From Spirochaetota bacterium (GTDB lineage: Bacteria; Spirochaetota; Spirochaetia; Treponematales; Treponemataceae), in the NCBI GenBank assembly GCA_023398165.1, contig JAEWSQ010000012.1, positions 248,001-312,000 on the forward strand: a stretch of DNA of 64,000 nucleotides, read 5' to 3'. Of this stretch, positions 50,434 to 59,725 are shown one piece after another. The translations under genes and the position numbers were made by a program. Position 1 is the stretch's first letter. Each line of letters begins with the position of its first letter. The notes under the pieces are model-generated. The model was not told the origin of the DNA. It saw only the letters and a program-made list of their open reading frames with translations, and did no database searches.

Positions 50434-51735
50434 ATGAAAGCTGATTATTGCTATGACATAATTATCATTGGCGGAGGACCTGCCGGTCTTGCTGCCGCCT
50501 GTGCTGCCCGAGAATATGGTGTTGAAAGAGTACTTATACTTGAAAGAGATTTGAATCTCGGGGGCATACTACAGCAATGTATACATAACGGTTTCGGTCT
50601 TCATCACTTCGGAGAGGAATTAACCGGACCTGAGTATGCACTGCGGTTTATTGATAAAGTTAATGAACTCGGTATAGAATATAAGACAGATACCATAGTG
50701 CTGGATATTACCGTGGGGCAGAAGAACTGCTTCAATGAGAGACAAAAGTATGTTACATCATTAAGTGTTAAAGAAGGGCTTCGGCAGCTGGAAACAAATG
50801 CAGTCATTCTTGCTATGGGGTGCAGAGAACGAACCCGCGGCGCTCTGGTAATTCCCGGAACAAGACCGGCAGGAATTTTTACAGCCGGTGCAGCTCAGCG
50901 CTTTGTAAATATTGAGGGGTATTTACCGGGAAAGAGAGTTGTAATTCTCGGATCCGGCGATATTGGTCTGATTATGGCGCGCCGTCTGACGCTTGAGGGG
51001 GCAGAAGTCCGACTTATATGCGAACTGATGAGTTTTTCAGCCGGATTGACTCGAAATATTGTTCAGTGTGTTGAGAACTTTAATATCCCGCTGAAATTTA
51101 ATCATACAATTACTAAAATACACGGACGGCATAGAGTGGAGGGGGTTACGGTAAGCAAGGTAGATTCCCAACGGCGGATAATTGAAGGTACAGATGAGTA
51201 TGTTGAGTGTGATACTCTGCTTCTTTCGGTGGGGCTAATACCGGAAAATGAACTATCAGTGTCGTGCGGCATAGCATTGGATGCGGCGACATCGGGTCCG
51301 GTTGTAAATGAACGCATGGAGACTTCTATAGAAGGTGTTTTTGCCTGCGGTAATGCTGTTCATGTTCATGATCTGGTGGATTTTGTAACAGAAGAAAGTA
51401 TACGGGCCGGTAAAAATGCTGCTTTGTATGTTCAGAACAGTACGGTTAGAAAAAATTGTGCAATTCCGGTGCGCTCGGGAAACCGTGTAAGGTACACTAT
51501 TCCGCAGCATGTTGATGCTCTCGATAATCCCTTTAAAATATTATTCAGGACAACTGATGAGTACAGAAATATTTTTATTAATGCTTACAGCAATAATAAA
51601 AAAATAAAAGCGATTAAGAAGAAAATAGTAAGGCCGGGCGAAATGATATCTGTTGATATTTTGGAAAGCGATCTCGTAAAAATTCAGCATGATATTACGA
51701 TTGCTGTTGAACTTCCCGAGGAGGATATAGATTAA
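50434..51735 (+). CDS. FAD/NAD(P)-dependent oxidoreductase of the glycerol operon (GlpB-like role)
   Basis: 433 aa. Two Rossmann motifs, 'IIGGGPAGLAAACAA' for FAD and 'VILGSGDIGLIMARRL' for NAD(P), plus 'ILQQCIHNGFG', 'MGCRERTRGALVIPG' and 'GVFACGNAVHVHDLVDFVT', a pyridine-nucleotide disulfide-oxidoreductase-like fold as in HcnB/OoxA and related subunits. It is encoded between the GlpA-type dehydrogenase and DUF1667, 12 bp after the former and overlapping the latter by one base (TTAATGG). It is presumably the partner that moves electrons from glycerol 3-phosphate to NAD+ or another carrier. That role is inferred from the conserved gene order. Confidence 0.85.
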   Translation: MKADYCYDIIIIGGGPAGLAAACAAREYGVERVLILERDLNLGGILQQCIHNGFGLHHFGEELTGPEYALRFIDKVNELGIEYKTDTIVLDITVGQKNCFNERQKYVTSLSVKEGLRQLETNAVILAMGCRERTRGALVIPGTRPAGIFTAGAAQRFVNIEGYLPGKRVVILGSGDIGLIMARRLTLEGAEVRLICELMSFSAGLTRNIVQCVENFNIPLKFNHTITKIHGRHRVEGVTVSKVDSQRRIIEGTDEYVECDTLLLSVGLIPENELSVSCGIALDAATSGPVVNERMETSIEGVFACGNAVHVHDLVDFVTEESIRAGKNAALYVQNSTVRKNCAIPVRSGNRVRYTIPQHVDALDNPFKILFRTTDEYRNIFINAYSNNKKIKAIKKKIVRPGEMISVDILESDLVKIQHDITIAVELPEEDID

Positions 51736-52127
51736 TGGCAGAGTCAAAAATGCGAGTTGAACAGATGACCTGTATTATTTGTCCTATGGGATGCTCTATG
51801 GAAATAACACTGCTGGATGATGGTTGTGAAAAAAAAGTTCTTTCTGTAAAAGATAACAGCTGTCCCCGCGGAGAACAGTATGCTGTAAAAGAAATACGCT
51901 TTCCTACGAGAACCTTAACCACAACAGTTGCTGTCGTAAACGGTATGCAGAGTCTTGTACCGGTAAAAACAGTTTCAGAAATTCCGAAAAATCTTCTTTT
52001 CAGCGCAATGGAAATTTTAAGGCGAATAAAAATAGAGGCTCCTGTAAAAAGGGGACAGATAATACTGCGGGATCTTTTAGGAACCTCTATCGATGTCATC
52101 GCCTGTACCGATGTTGAGAAAAATTAA
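51735..52127 (+). CDS. DUF1667 Fe-S-type subunit
   Basis: 130 aa. N-terminal cysteines 'MTCIICPMGC' and a later 'DNSCPRGEQYAVKE' give a four-Cys set (CxxCxxxC ... CPRG) matching DUF1667, a small family nearly always found after GlpA-like and HcnB-like oxidoreductases. A cluster- or metal-binding role as the third subunit of an NAD-linked glycerol-3-phosphate oxidoreductase is likely but unproven. The start overlaps the previous stop. The stop codon shares TTAA with the stop of the convergent SIMPL gene (52124-52127). Confidence 0.9.
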   Translation: MAESKMRVEQMTCIICPMGCSMEITLLDDGCEKKVLSVKDNSCPRGEQYAVKEIRFPTRTLTTTVAVVNGMQSLVPVKTVSEIPKNLLFSAMEILRRIKIEAPVKRGQIILRDLLGTSIDVIACTDVEKN

Positions 52128-52819
52128 TATAGAGAGAATACAAAATTGTATGTTAGCGTAATAGTGTCATCCTCCGGAGATACTGGAGTCGGTGTTCCCT
52201 GCGCCATAGCCATGTCGGTTTTATACAAACTGTTTCTGGGGGATGACGTGTATCCTTCTTCTATTTTTATTACCTGACCAAGTTTTCTTCCTGTGCCCAA
52301 TGCAAGTTTTTGCGCTTTTCTTTGAGCATCCTGTATTGCAAGGTCTCTTGCATTATCATAAGCTTCATCTGTCTTTGTTGAAAAGAAACTCAACTGCGAA
52401 AGTTGATTAGCTCCTGCCTTCAATCCTGCATCGATTACAACGTTTACAAGAGAAATATTGTGAACAATTATTGTTATAGTGTTTGAAACGCGGTAATCAG
52501 GTTTCCTTTGCGGATCGTCTTTGGTATAGCGGTAATCCTCATATACTGAATAATCCTGGGTGGAAATATCTTCTTTATTAATACCCAGTACAGATACTGC
52601 ATTTTGTACGGCTGTCATTTTTTGTGCATTTTCTTCTGCAGCCAGTGACGGATCCTGATTAATGGTACTTACTGTCATTAGTATAGAGGCCGCATCAGAT
52701 TTCATCGTAACTGTTCCTGTTCCGCTTACACTGATTGTGCCGTATTCCTCTTTGGTTCCTGCAGCCCATACTGAACACAGAATACCTGTTAATGCAATGA
52801 TAATTATATACTTTTTCAT
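52124..52819 (-). CDS. SIMPL-domain (DUF541) exported protein
   Basis: 231 aa. A short signal peptide ('IIIIALTGILCSVWAAG') is followed by the SIMPL/DUF541 domain: 'ISVSGTGTVTMKSDAASILM', 'NAVSVLGINKEDISTQDYSV', 'YRVSNTITIIV' and 'LAIQDAQRKAQKLALGTGRKLG' region. The family is periplasmic with oligomeric members (BP26/Omp28-like); the molecular function is unclear, with reports linking some to oxidative stress. AAGGAG precedes ATG 52819. It is divergent from a chemoreceptor and convergent with DUF1667. Confidence 0.9.
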   Translation of the reverse strand: MKKYIIIIALTGILCSVWAAGTKEEYGTISVSGTGTVTMKSDAASILMTVSTINQDPSLAAEENAQKMTAVQNAVSVLGINKEDISTQDYSVYEDYRYTKDDPQRKPDYRVSNTITIIVHNISLVNVVIDAGLKAGANQLSQLSFFSTKTDEAYDNARDLAIQDAQRKAQKLALGTGRKLGQVIKIEEGYTSSPRNSLYKTDMAMAQGTPTPVSPEDDTITLTYNFVFSLY

Positions 52820-52889
52820 AATAACTCCTTCTAACGTTTCTTCTCTTCATTATAGTAACACCGGATACAATCAAAAAAAAAAAAATTTC

Positions 52890-52918
52890 TTGTAAAATAA
52901 TATATCATGGTATAGAAT
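52890..52918 (+). promoter_or_regulatory. Promoter of the dCache chemoreceptor
   Basis: TTGTAA (52890-52895), 17-bp spacer, TAGAAT (52913-52918). An A13 homopolymer (52873-52885) ends 4 bp upstream of the -35, in the UP-element position. Confidence 0.6.
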
Positions 52919-52945
52919 TAAAAAAAAGTTTGAAAGAGGCTATAT

Positions 52946-55126
52946 ATGAAGCTGAAGAACAAAATTTCATTACTCTTTATAATTATATCTACACTCCCGC
53001 TGATTATTGTAATAACGCTTACTGCACTTCTAAATGCGAATGAAAATTACAGGAATCAACGCAATTATCTCGTAGAATATGCCCAGTCATCCTCTAATGA
53101 GTTATCAGGGTTTTTCAAGGAAAGAAAAACTCTAATTAACACATATGCTCAGCTTTATAAGAGCGGCTTAACTTCCTGGGATAAATATAATGAAGTGGTT
53201 AAAATTTCTGTAGAAGAAAAGATTTTTGAAAAAGTAATATTGGCCATGAAAGACGGTACGTACTATAACACAGGAGGGGGTAATCCGTTTTTTGGAGGGA
53301 AGCAGACTTCAAACAATGCTGCAGCCGATGCCTCTCTTTCATCAATTTCTTCCCGTGATTATTTTCAATATCTTGTTACTAATAATTCAAAGGGTGAAGA
53401 ATTAAGTAAAATATCAGATCCCGTAATATCACTGAGTAATAAAACCAGGCAGATTTTGGCGGCGCAGACAATTTTTACTGCGGATGGCAGGATTGCAGGA
53501 ATTGTTGCAGGATCAGTATCATTTGAAGGGTTGGATAATTACTTGAAGAAAATAAATGATGATCTGCATAAAAAATTCAGCGCTGACAGCCATTTAATAG
53601 TAGTTTCTGATTCCGGCAATTTTATATATCACTGGATTCCGGAAAAGAATATTCATATTGCCAATGTGGACGGAAAAGATGTATCAGTTGTATCTAATAT
53701 TAAAGATGAAGAGCCTTCTTTCTTTGAAGTATCCCGGGGTATGATTGAAGGTAAAGCCGGTACAACAAATTATGTTGATCCGGAATCAGGAATGAGGTAT
53801 TTATATACATATCTTCCAATTCAGGGAACATCGTACTCTCTGGGACTGCTTCTGCCTTCACGTATAATTACAGACGCCCTCTATGATTCTCTATTGTTAA
53901 ATTCAATATTTGTCATTATTTTTATGATTATAACAATTATAGTTTCCGTGCTGCTTGGACGGTCAATCGTGAATCCTCTTTCTGTTCTTTCAGCTACACT
54001 AAGGGAAATTGCTTCCGGAGGCGGAGACTTAACAAAACGCTTAAAAGCGGCAGGAGAAGATGTTGTAGCACATATAGGCAGGGATTTTAATGCTTTTTCA
54101 GAAACGCTCAGGCTTATTCTTCTGGATGTGCGAAAAAACTCTGAGCATCTTGACGGTGTAAGCGATAATCTTCATGAAAATATAAATACGACAAACACAT
54201 CTCTTCTGCAGATTTCAGGAAATGTTGATAAATTAAGTACGCATTCAATAGACCTCGGCTCTGCTGTAGAAGAAACTTCTTCGACTATTCATCAAATATC
54301 ACGGAATATAGAAAGCTTGAATTCTCAAATATCGGTGCAGTCAGGAAGTGTAAATGATTCTTCTGCTTCTATTGAGCAGATGGTTGCGAATATTCAGTCT
54401 GTGTCGAATAATTTAAATAAGGCTAAAACAGGTTTTAGTGCACTAAAAAAGGATACGGATTCAGGACGTTCTGCTATTGAAATGGTTATAGAAAGTATTA
54501 AGCAGACTGTGTCGTTCTCGCATGAGCTTCTTGAAACAAACGAAGTTATTGAATCAATAACAAACCAGACAAATATGCTTGCAATGAATGCTGCCATTGA
54601 GGCGGCTCATGCAGGAGAATCGGGTAAAGGTTTTTCCGTCGTTGCTGATGAAATACGTAAACTTGCCGAAGATTCGTCCGAACAGTCAAAGAAAATCAGT
54701 TCTGTACTTCAAGCCACAGTCAATAATATTAACAAGATACTTGAAGAGTCAAATCATGCAAACGATGTATTTAATTCAGTTACAGCACAGGTGAATTCTG
54801 TTATTGCATTTCTCGAAGAAACAAATGCCGCGATGGATGAACAGTCTCAGGGATCTAATCAGGTTCTGGAAGCATTAAAGAGAATTCAAAATATTACATC
54901 TGAAATACTCTCAGGTTCAACAGAAATGACAACCGGTGCAGGTATGATTATTACTGAAATGGACCGGCTTCAGAAAATATCTATTGAACTTAAAGAAAGC
55001 GCACATGTAATGAAAGAAAATATTGCACGCATCAATACTGCTGTTGGATCTGTTGTCACTCTTTCAGACACCAATAAGGAACTCGGGTCTCAGCTTTCTC
55101 AAATCACTAAAAGATTCATCCTTTAG
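52946..55126 (+). CDS. Methyl-accepting chemotaxis protein with dCache-type sensor
   Basis: 726 aa. A membrane segment (~8-28) is followed by a ~280-residue extracytoplasmic domain with dCache features ('ENYRNQRNYLVEYAQSSSNE', 'ISSRDYFQYLVTNNSKGEE', 'GIVAGSVSFEGLDNYL'), a second membrane segment (~310-335), a HAMP domain ('RSIVNPLSVLSATLREIASG'), and a long signalling coiled coil with 'MLAMNAAIEAAHAGESGKGF' and 'VVADEIRKLAEDSSEQSKKI'. It should bind a small ligand such as an amino or organic acid outside the cell and control CheA. AGAGG precedes ATG 52946. It is convergent with another chemoreceptor, with one base between the stops. Confidence 0.94.
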   Translation: MKLKNKISLLFIIISTLPLIIVITLTALLNANENYRNQRNYLVEYAQSSSNELSGFFKERKTLINTYAQLYKSGLTSWDKYNEVVKISVEEKIFEKVILAMKDGTYYNTGGGNPFFGGKQTSNNAAADASLSSISSRDYFQYLVTNNSKGEELSKISDPVISLSNKTRQILAAQTIFTADGRIAGIVAGSVSFEGLDNYLKKINDDLHKKFSADSHLIVVSDSGNFIYHWIPEKNIHIANVDGKDVSVVSNIKDEEPSFFEVSRGMIEGKAGTTNYVDPESGMRYLYTYLPIQGTSYSLGLLLPSRIITDALYDSLLLNSIFVIIFMIITIIVSVLLGRSIVNPLSVLSATLREIASGGGDLTKRLKAAGEDVVAHIGRDFNAFSETLRLILLDVRKNSEHLDGVSDNLHENINTTNTSLLQISGNVDKLSTHSIDLGSAVEETSSTIHQISRNIESLNSQISVQSGSVNDSSASIEQMVANIQSVSNNLNKAKTGFSALKKDTDSGRSAIEMVIESIKQTVSFSHELLETNEVIESITNQTNMLAMNAAIEAAHAGESGKGFSVVADEIRKLAEDSSEQSKKISSVLQATVNNINKILEESNHANDVFNSVTAQVNSVIAFLEETNAAMDEQSQGSNQVLEALKRIQNITSEILSGSTEMTTGAGMIITEMDRLQKISIELKESAHVMKENIARINTAVGSVVTLSDTNKELGSQLSQITKRFIL

Positions 55127-55127
55127 T

Positions 55128-57023
55128 TTACACCGTAAATATTCCCATAGCGTTGTTCATCTTTGATACCGCAAGATCATTGTTTTGAACAGCGCTGCTG
55201 ACTTTTTCCACAACTTCTGTGAGTCTTTCACATGAAATCGATGCTTCATGTATTACGGTTGCAATTTCTCTTGATGAAGAAACTACATTATTCATGGCAT
55301 AGTCAACGCTCTTGGAATACGCAGTCTGTTTTTCCGAAAGGCTCTTAATTTTATTAACGGATTCGACAAAATAGGATGTCGCTTCCATTGTTTCCTTAGC
55401 ACCGACCCGCTGCTCTTCCATAGCGTTAGCGATTGTCTGAACAAGTCCTGATGTGTGGTTCACATTTTCAGCAATGCCCTTGAATGCATTTCCTGCAGTT
55501 TGAATCGCTTCTACACCGGCGGTAATCTTACTTACCATGTCTGTGATGTGAGTGTTTATTTCTTTAGCACTTTTTGCAGAGGAGGCGGCGAGAGAACGGA
55601 CTTCATCTGCTACAACTGCAAACCCCTGTCCCGCACTTCCCGCGTGTGCTGCTTCTATAGCTGCGTTCATTGACAGCAGATTAGTTTGCGATGCAATTTT
55701 CTGGATAACACGGACAATGTTTTGAACCTCTGTGGATGCAGATTGAATTTCATCTATTGCTTTTACAGCATCATATATTGCCTGATTTCCTTCTTTACTT
55801 GTTTCAGATAATACAGCGGATATAGCTCCTGCCTTTTTAGACATTTCTGCGACAGAATTGATATTTGCCACCATTTCCGCAATTGATGCGGAACTTTGCT
55901 GAACGGCGGAGCTTTGTTCGCTGACTTCTTTTTCTACTGACTCTGCAGATTCTGCCATGCCGGCAATATCGTTATGAACACTGACAATGAGTTCATCCTG
56001 CCTCTGTCCTTGAGCTGAAATATTGGTACACGAGGAACCCATCTGGGTCAGGGCTGCGGTTGCAGATTCGATTTCCGAGGTAAGGTGAACAGCAGACTGT
56101 GCAACTATGGACGCTTCTTCCCGGAGCCGTGTAATTATGGAAGCAAGTTTTGACATAAATGAATTAATTGAACTGCTTAAAATACCAAAATCATCCATCA
56201 TAGTTATGTCGAGCCGGGCGGTTAGATTTCCGTTATCTCCCATTTCATGTATTAGATTTGATGTTTCTTTAATCCGGTTTTTCAGATTACGGAGAATAAA
56301 CCAGATTATTCCAAATGAGGGAACAAAAGAAGTAAAGCAGACTAAAATTCCGCCTTTAATGTACTCAGATAATGCGTTTTCTACCGGAGTTGTGGTCTGC
56401 CTGTTAATAATTTCAAACGACACCGATAATGTGTTGCAGCACATGTAGAGAAGAGCTACCGATGCTATAATAAGAAGCGTGGTATTAATTGTCATCGTCT
56501 GATTTTTCCCGAAAACATCGGCAGAATGTATTTTTAATACTTTTCTAAAGGGAGCAAAAAGCTCATTAAGGATAAATACTGTATAGGATGCCGATAATGC
56601 TCCGATGAGCGTCGCCTGAATGACAGAAAAAGTAATTCTTACCAAGTGGTATTCTGTCACTCCCTGGCTCACTTCTATAATAAGTACGGCAATCTGTCCG
56701 ATGAAAAACCCAATAACATTTGCTGCTATTGTTATCATATTGATTTTCTGATAAATGCCTAATGCCTTTCTTGTTTCCTCTGTTGAGACACTTTCTCCCC
56801 GTAAGGCCTTTTGAATTACTGTATTAAACGGTCTAGTTATGCGGTATACAATAAGTAAGACAAAGATTGCTACAAAAACCGTTGCTCCAACTGTTGTAGG
56901 CATTCCTCCCCAGTACTTTTCAGGGGTACGGTACAAAAACTCCATAGCGTACCAGCGGAGGAGACTGATGGATATCAGTGTTACAGGAATGAACAGAGCT
57001 AAATAGCGTTTAAATATTGACAT
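55128..57023 (-). CDS. Methyl-accepting chemotaxis protein with multi-TM sensor and HAMP
   Basis: 631 aa. The N-terminal ~270 residues hold six hydrophobic segments (~8-24, 44-62, 97-116, 134-152, 180-200, 222-245), with no large periplasmic domain. A HAMP-like region ('LIHEMGDNGNLTARLDITMM') leads to a signalling domain containing 'QTNLLSMNAAIEAAHAGSAG' and 'FAVVADEVRSLAASSAKSAK'. The helical membrane module resembles that of other spirochaete and clostridial receptors and may sense membrane energy state or a hydrophobic signal. CGGAG precedes ATG 57023. It is not a close duplicate of the receptor at 52946. Confidence 0.93.
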   Translation of the reverse strand: MSIFKRYLALFIPVTLISISLLRWYAMEFLYRTPEKYWGGMPTTVGATVFVAIFVLLIVYRITRPFNTVIQKALRGESVSTEETRKALGIYQKINMITIAANVIGFFIGQIAVLIIEVSQGVTEYHLVRITFSVIQATLIGALSASYTVFILNELFAPFRKVLKIHSADVFGKNQTMTINTTLLIIASVALLYMCCNTLSVSFEIINRQTTTPVENALSEYIKGGILVCFTSFVPSFGIIWFILRNLKNRIKETSNLIHEMGDNGNLTARLDITMMDDFGILSSSINSFMSKLASIITRLREEASIVAQSAVHLTSEIESATAALTQMGSSCTNISAQGQRQDELIVSVHNDIAGMAESAESVEKEVSEQSSAVQQSSASIAEMVANINSVAEMSKKAGAISAVLSETSKEGNQAIYDAVKAIDEIQSASTEVQNIVRVIQKIASQTNLLSMNAAIEAAHAGSAGQGFAVVADEVRSLAASSAKSAKEINTHITDMVSKITAGVEAIQTAGNAFKGIAENVNHTSGLVQTIANAMEEQRVGAKETMEATSYFVESVNKIKSLSEKQTAYSKSVDYAMNNVVSSSREIATVIHEASISCERLTEVVEKVSSAVQNNDLAVSKMNNAMGIFTV

Positions 57024-57139
57024 AAATCACTCCGAAAATGTATTTACATACAATAATAGCATATTTTTCAGCTTACACAATATAAAAATGTATTTATAAC
57101 AAAAAATCCTGAAAAAAAATAGTTATGCAATTTAATACA

Positions 57140-57167
57140 TTGAAAAATTACTATAATCAAGTATACT
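57140..57167 (+). promoter_or_regulatory. Promoter of the 191-aa membrane protein gene
   Basis: TTGAAA (57140-57145), 16-bp spacer, TATACT (57162-57167). A second -10-like TATAAT is at 57152-57157. AAGGA lies before ATG 57186. Confidence 0.5.
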
Positions 57168-57185
57168 TATAAAAAGGAATTACTA

Positions 57186-57761
57186 ATGAATAATCTCATA
57201 AATTATTTATACGATTTTGACAATGATGACAAAACATATGTTATCCGGCTTTCTGTTCCGCAGTATACCGCTCTTTTTAATAAATTTGATTATTATCCCA
57301 TAAAAAAGAGAGAAATAAATGACCGGGTTATTTCCTACATAGAAGACTGTTCAACCGATATTCCAATGAACAAAAAGATAAAAATAGTAATAACCATTAA
57401 GCAGGATCAGGATAGTGAAGTTGAAGAGAGGGTTAGGCTGGGTATTTATCATAATTTTATGTATCTTCTCAATGACTACCGTGAAAAAAGTTCCGGTGTA
57501 AAAAAAGTTTCTATAGTGTATGTTCTTGTTTTCCTGCTGCTGACAATATTCAGTGTTAAGCTTGAATCGCTTGCTCTCCCGGTTAGTAAAATTTTCTTTG
57601 ATACATTGTTAAAAGGCCTTTCTATCGGTTCATGGGTTTTTCTTTGGGAGGCTATTGCAAGCATAGTATTCAGAAATGCACAAAACCGCTACTACACTAA
57701 AATTTATAAGAGACTTGTTTTATGTAAGCTTTGCTTTACCTATGAAAATCCGGAAAACTAA
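57186..57761 (+). CDS. Membrane protein of unknown function
   Basis: 191 aa. The N-terminal ~110 residues are soluble and mixed alpha/beta ('YVIRLSVPQYTALFNKFDYYP', split near 19-39, and 'NKKIKIVITIKQ'). Two membrane helices follow at ~113-130 and ~142-160, separated by a short loop, and a basic C-terminal segment 'RNAQNRYYTKIYKRLVLCKL'. I have seen the layout in many bacterial 'hypothetical' proteins but know of no function. AAGGA precedes ATG 57186. Confidence 0.65.
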   Translation: MNNLINYLYDFDNDDKTYVIRLSVPQYTALFNKFDYYPIKKREINDRVISYIEDCSTDIPMNKKIKIVITIKQDQDSEVEERVRLGIYHNFMYLLNDYREKSSGVKKVSIVYVLVFLLLTIFSVKLESLALPVSKIFFDTLLKGLSIGSWVFLWEAIASIVFRNAQNRYYTKIYKRLVLCKLCFTYENPEN

Positions 57762-58106
57762 ACAAAAGAGTGTAAATCATGAAAAAAGTATTGTATTCAG
57801 TATACTGCTTCTTGCAAGAATAGGGCATACTTATACTATTTCCTGTGGGAATCATGGGGCTGGTTCAAGATGAGAAGCTGCAATATTGCGATCGTTCTAT
57901 CGTTTTTATTAGGGATTTTGTTTACGAGGACCTGCTTTTATATAGCTAAAATTACTCCATGGCTGTTATAATTGGACAGATACTGGAATATATCTATACA
58001 GGAAGAAGACAGTGTTATGTCTGGAATATTTTTCTATTGCCCTCATTATTTAAATTAGTCAAGTCATAATAAATACGTTATAATTTGTTAATAAGGAAAA
58101 TCTTTA
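57762..58106 (+). other. 345-bp gap with no convincing gene; possible gene remnant
   Basis: The interval holds short fragments only. A 33-codon ORF (57870-57971) encodes a hydrophobic stretch ('IAIVLSFLLGILFTRTCF') but has no ribosome binding site. The base composition and broken membrane-like coding suggest a decayed membrane-protein gene, perhaps a lost partner of the orphan response regulator that follows. TATAAT at 58079-58084 with TAGTCA at 58056-58061 (17-bp spacer) is a likely promoter for that regulator. Confidence 0.35.
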
Positions 58107-58739
58107 ATGACAAAAGACCGAGTGCTAATAGCTGATGATGAAGATAGTTCTCAAAAACTTATAATATCCCTGCTTAATTCGTATCCCGACTTCTCTATAG
58201 AAAAAAAAGTCTATTCAGGCAGACAGGCGTATGATGTCTTAAGTAAAGAAACATTTGATCTTGCCTTTTTGGATATTGGTATGCCGGATATTACAGGTAT
58301 TGAGTGTATACGTAAACTGAAGGAGCAGAATTGTGTTATTCCGTATATTATTTTTATTACGGCTTTCTGGAATCATGCAGCAGATGCCTTTGATTTAGGC
58401 GCGGTGGATTATATTATTAAGCCTGTTTCCCGGGAGCAGCTTCAAAAAGCGCTTGGCAAGTACTACATTTTCAGACAGGCCGGCAGAATACCTCAAAAAA
58501 ATGAGCTGAGCGAGACTTTAATCGGTAAATACGGAATGACTTGTCAGGAAGTTGAAATATGCAAGCTTGTAAAAAAGGGGCTGGTACGGGAAGAAATTCA
58601 AAAAACATTGCATATATCAGCATCCACTTTAAAGACACATCTTTCCCACATCTATGAGAAAACGTTTGAAGGAAATGAAAATGATGAGCGTGCGGATAAG
58701 TTTTCGGCCCTTTTATATTTTCTTTTTTCGCTGAATTAA
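58107..58739 (+). CDS. Orphan response regulator with C-terminal HTH
   Basis: 210 aa. Receiver domain: 'LIADDEDSSQKL' acidic pair, phosphoacceptor in 'LAFLDIGMPDITG' (Asp near 56), 'FITAFWNHAADAF' and 'DYIIKPVSREQL' (the Lys). The C-terminal region (~135-205) resembles a LuxR-type HTH ('YGMTCQEVEICKLVKKGLVR', 'KTLHISASTLKTHLSHIYEK') and ends in an unusual tail 'ADKFSALLYFLFSLN'. No sensor kinase is adjacent. AAGGA precedes ATG 58107. The next gene begins within ~40 bp and may be co-transcribed. Confidence 0.9.
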   Translation: MTKDRVLIADDEDSSQKLIISLLNSYPDFSIEKKVYSGRQAYDVLSKETFDLAFLDIGMPDITGIECIRKLKEQNCVIPYIIFITAFWNHAADAFDLGAVDYIIKPVSREQLQKALGKYYIFRQAGRIPQKNELSETLIGKYGMTCQEVEICKLVKKGLVREEIQKTLHISASTLKTHLSHIYEKTFEGNENDERADKFSALLYFLFSLN

Positions 58740-58774
58740 CTATAATGAGAATTATATCTGAGCATGAGGGTTTT

Positions 58775-59725
58775 ATGGTAATGACTATTGCTGGTAATCA
58801 CACTGATCGTTTAAAATATATCAAGACGGCTGCGTTAATTGCATTTTGGGGGAATTTATTATTATCTGCATTAAAAATATATGCGGGTGTTGCTTCAAAG
58901 AGTTTATCCGTACTTGGAGACGGAATAGATTCCGCAACCGACGTAATAATAGCCGGAATTGCTCTTCTTATTAGTTTTTTAATAAGCCGTCCTTCGGATA
59001 AGAATCATCCGTGGGGTCATGGCAGAGCCGAGACTACAGCGACGATGGCATTGTCTTTTGTTATTTTATATGCCGGTGTTCAGCTTGTTATTTCAGCAGT
59101 GAAAAGCGTGATTTTTCAGACTTCTGCAACCGAAACAGAGCTTTTTTCGGTAATAATTATTTGTATTTCTATTGCGGGAAAACTCTGCCTTGCTTTAAGC
59201 CAGTATATACTTGGAAAAAAAGCCAACAGCTCCATAACACTGGCAAACGCGCAGAATATGAGAAATGATGTGGTAATATCGGTTTCAGTTCTTCTTGGTC
59301 TATGTCTTTCATACTTCTTCTCGCTTCCGATTTTAGACAGCATCATTGCTTTTCTCGTCGGATTGTGGGTCATAAAGAATGCGATCGGCTTATTCCTGGA
59401 AATGAATATGGAGCTCATGGACGGAAGTCAGAGCAGCGAGGCTTATAAAACACTCTTTGATGTTGTAAAAAATGTTTCCGGGGTTTCCAATCCGCACAAG
59501 GTAAGAATGCGGAAAATTGCTTCTCTATGGGATATTGATATTGATATTGAGGTCGATGAGGAGCTTACCGTTCATGAGGCTCATAAAATAACCGATAAGC
59601 TTGAAGAGGAAATTAAAAAGGCTATTCCGGATATTTACGATATTGTTATACACGTTGAACCTGCCGGACACCGGAGACATCATCGCCGAGAACAGTTCGG
59701 GTTAAACGAAGCAGATATTGTCTGA
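58775..59725 (+). CDS. Cation diffusion facilitator (CDF) metal efflux protein
   Basis: 316 aa from ATG 58775 (GAGGG upstream); ATG 58745 and 58781 are alternatives. Six membrane segments with the metal sites of the CDF family: 'LGDGIDSATDVIIAG' in TM2 and 'NAQNMRNDVVISVSV' in TM5 (both with conserved Asp). 'NHPWGHGRAETTATM' is the family loop between TM2 and TM3. The cytoplasmic C-terminal domain contains 'HKVRMRKIASLWDIDIDIEV' and a His-rich end 'HRRHHRREQ' that may bind metal. It exports Zn2+, Fe2+ or Mn2+ in exchange for H+. Convergent with dapB, the stops being adjacent. Confidence 0.92.
   Translation: MVMTIAGNHTDRLKYIKTAALIAFWGNLLLSALKIYAGVASKSLSVLGDGIDSATDVIIAGIALLISFLISRPSDKNHPWGHGRAETTATMALSFVILYAGVQLVISAVKSVIFQTSATETELFSVIIICISIAGKLCLALSQYILGKKANSSITLANAQNMRNDVVISVSVLLGLCLSYFFSLPILDSIIAFLVGLWVIKNAIGLFLEMNMELMDGSQSSEAYKTLFDVVKNVSGVSNPHKVRMRKIASLWDIDIDIEVDEELTVHEAHKITDKLEEEIKKAIPDIYDIVIHVEPAGHRRHHRREQFGLNEADIV

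Noticed and set aside
57870..57971. 33-codon hydrophobic ORF
   Set aside because: No Shine-Dalgarno, no conserved context; treated as part of a probable gene remnant.
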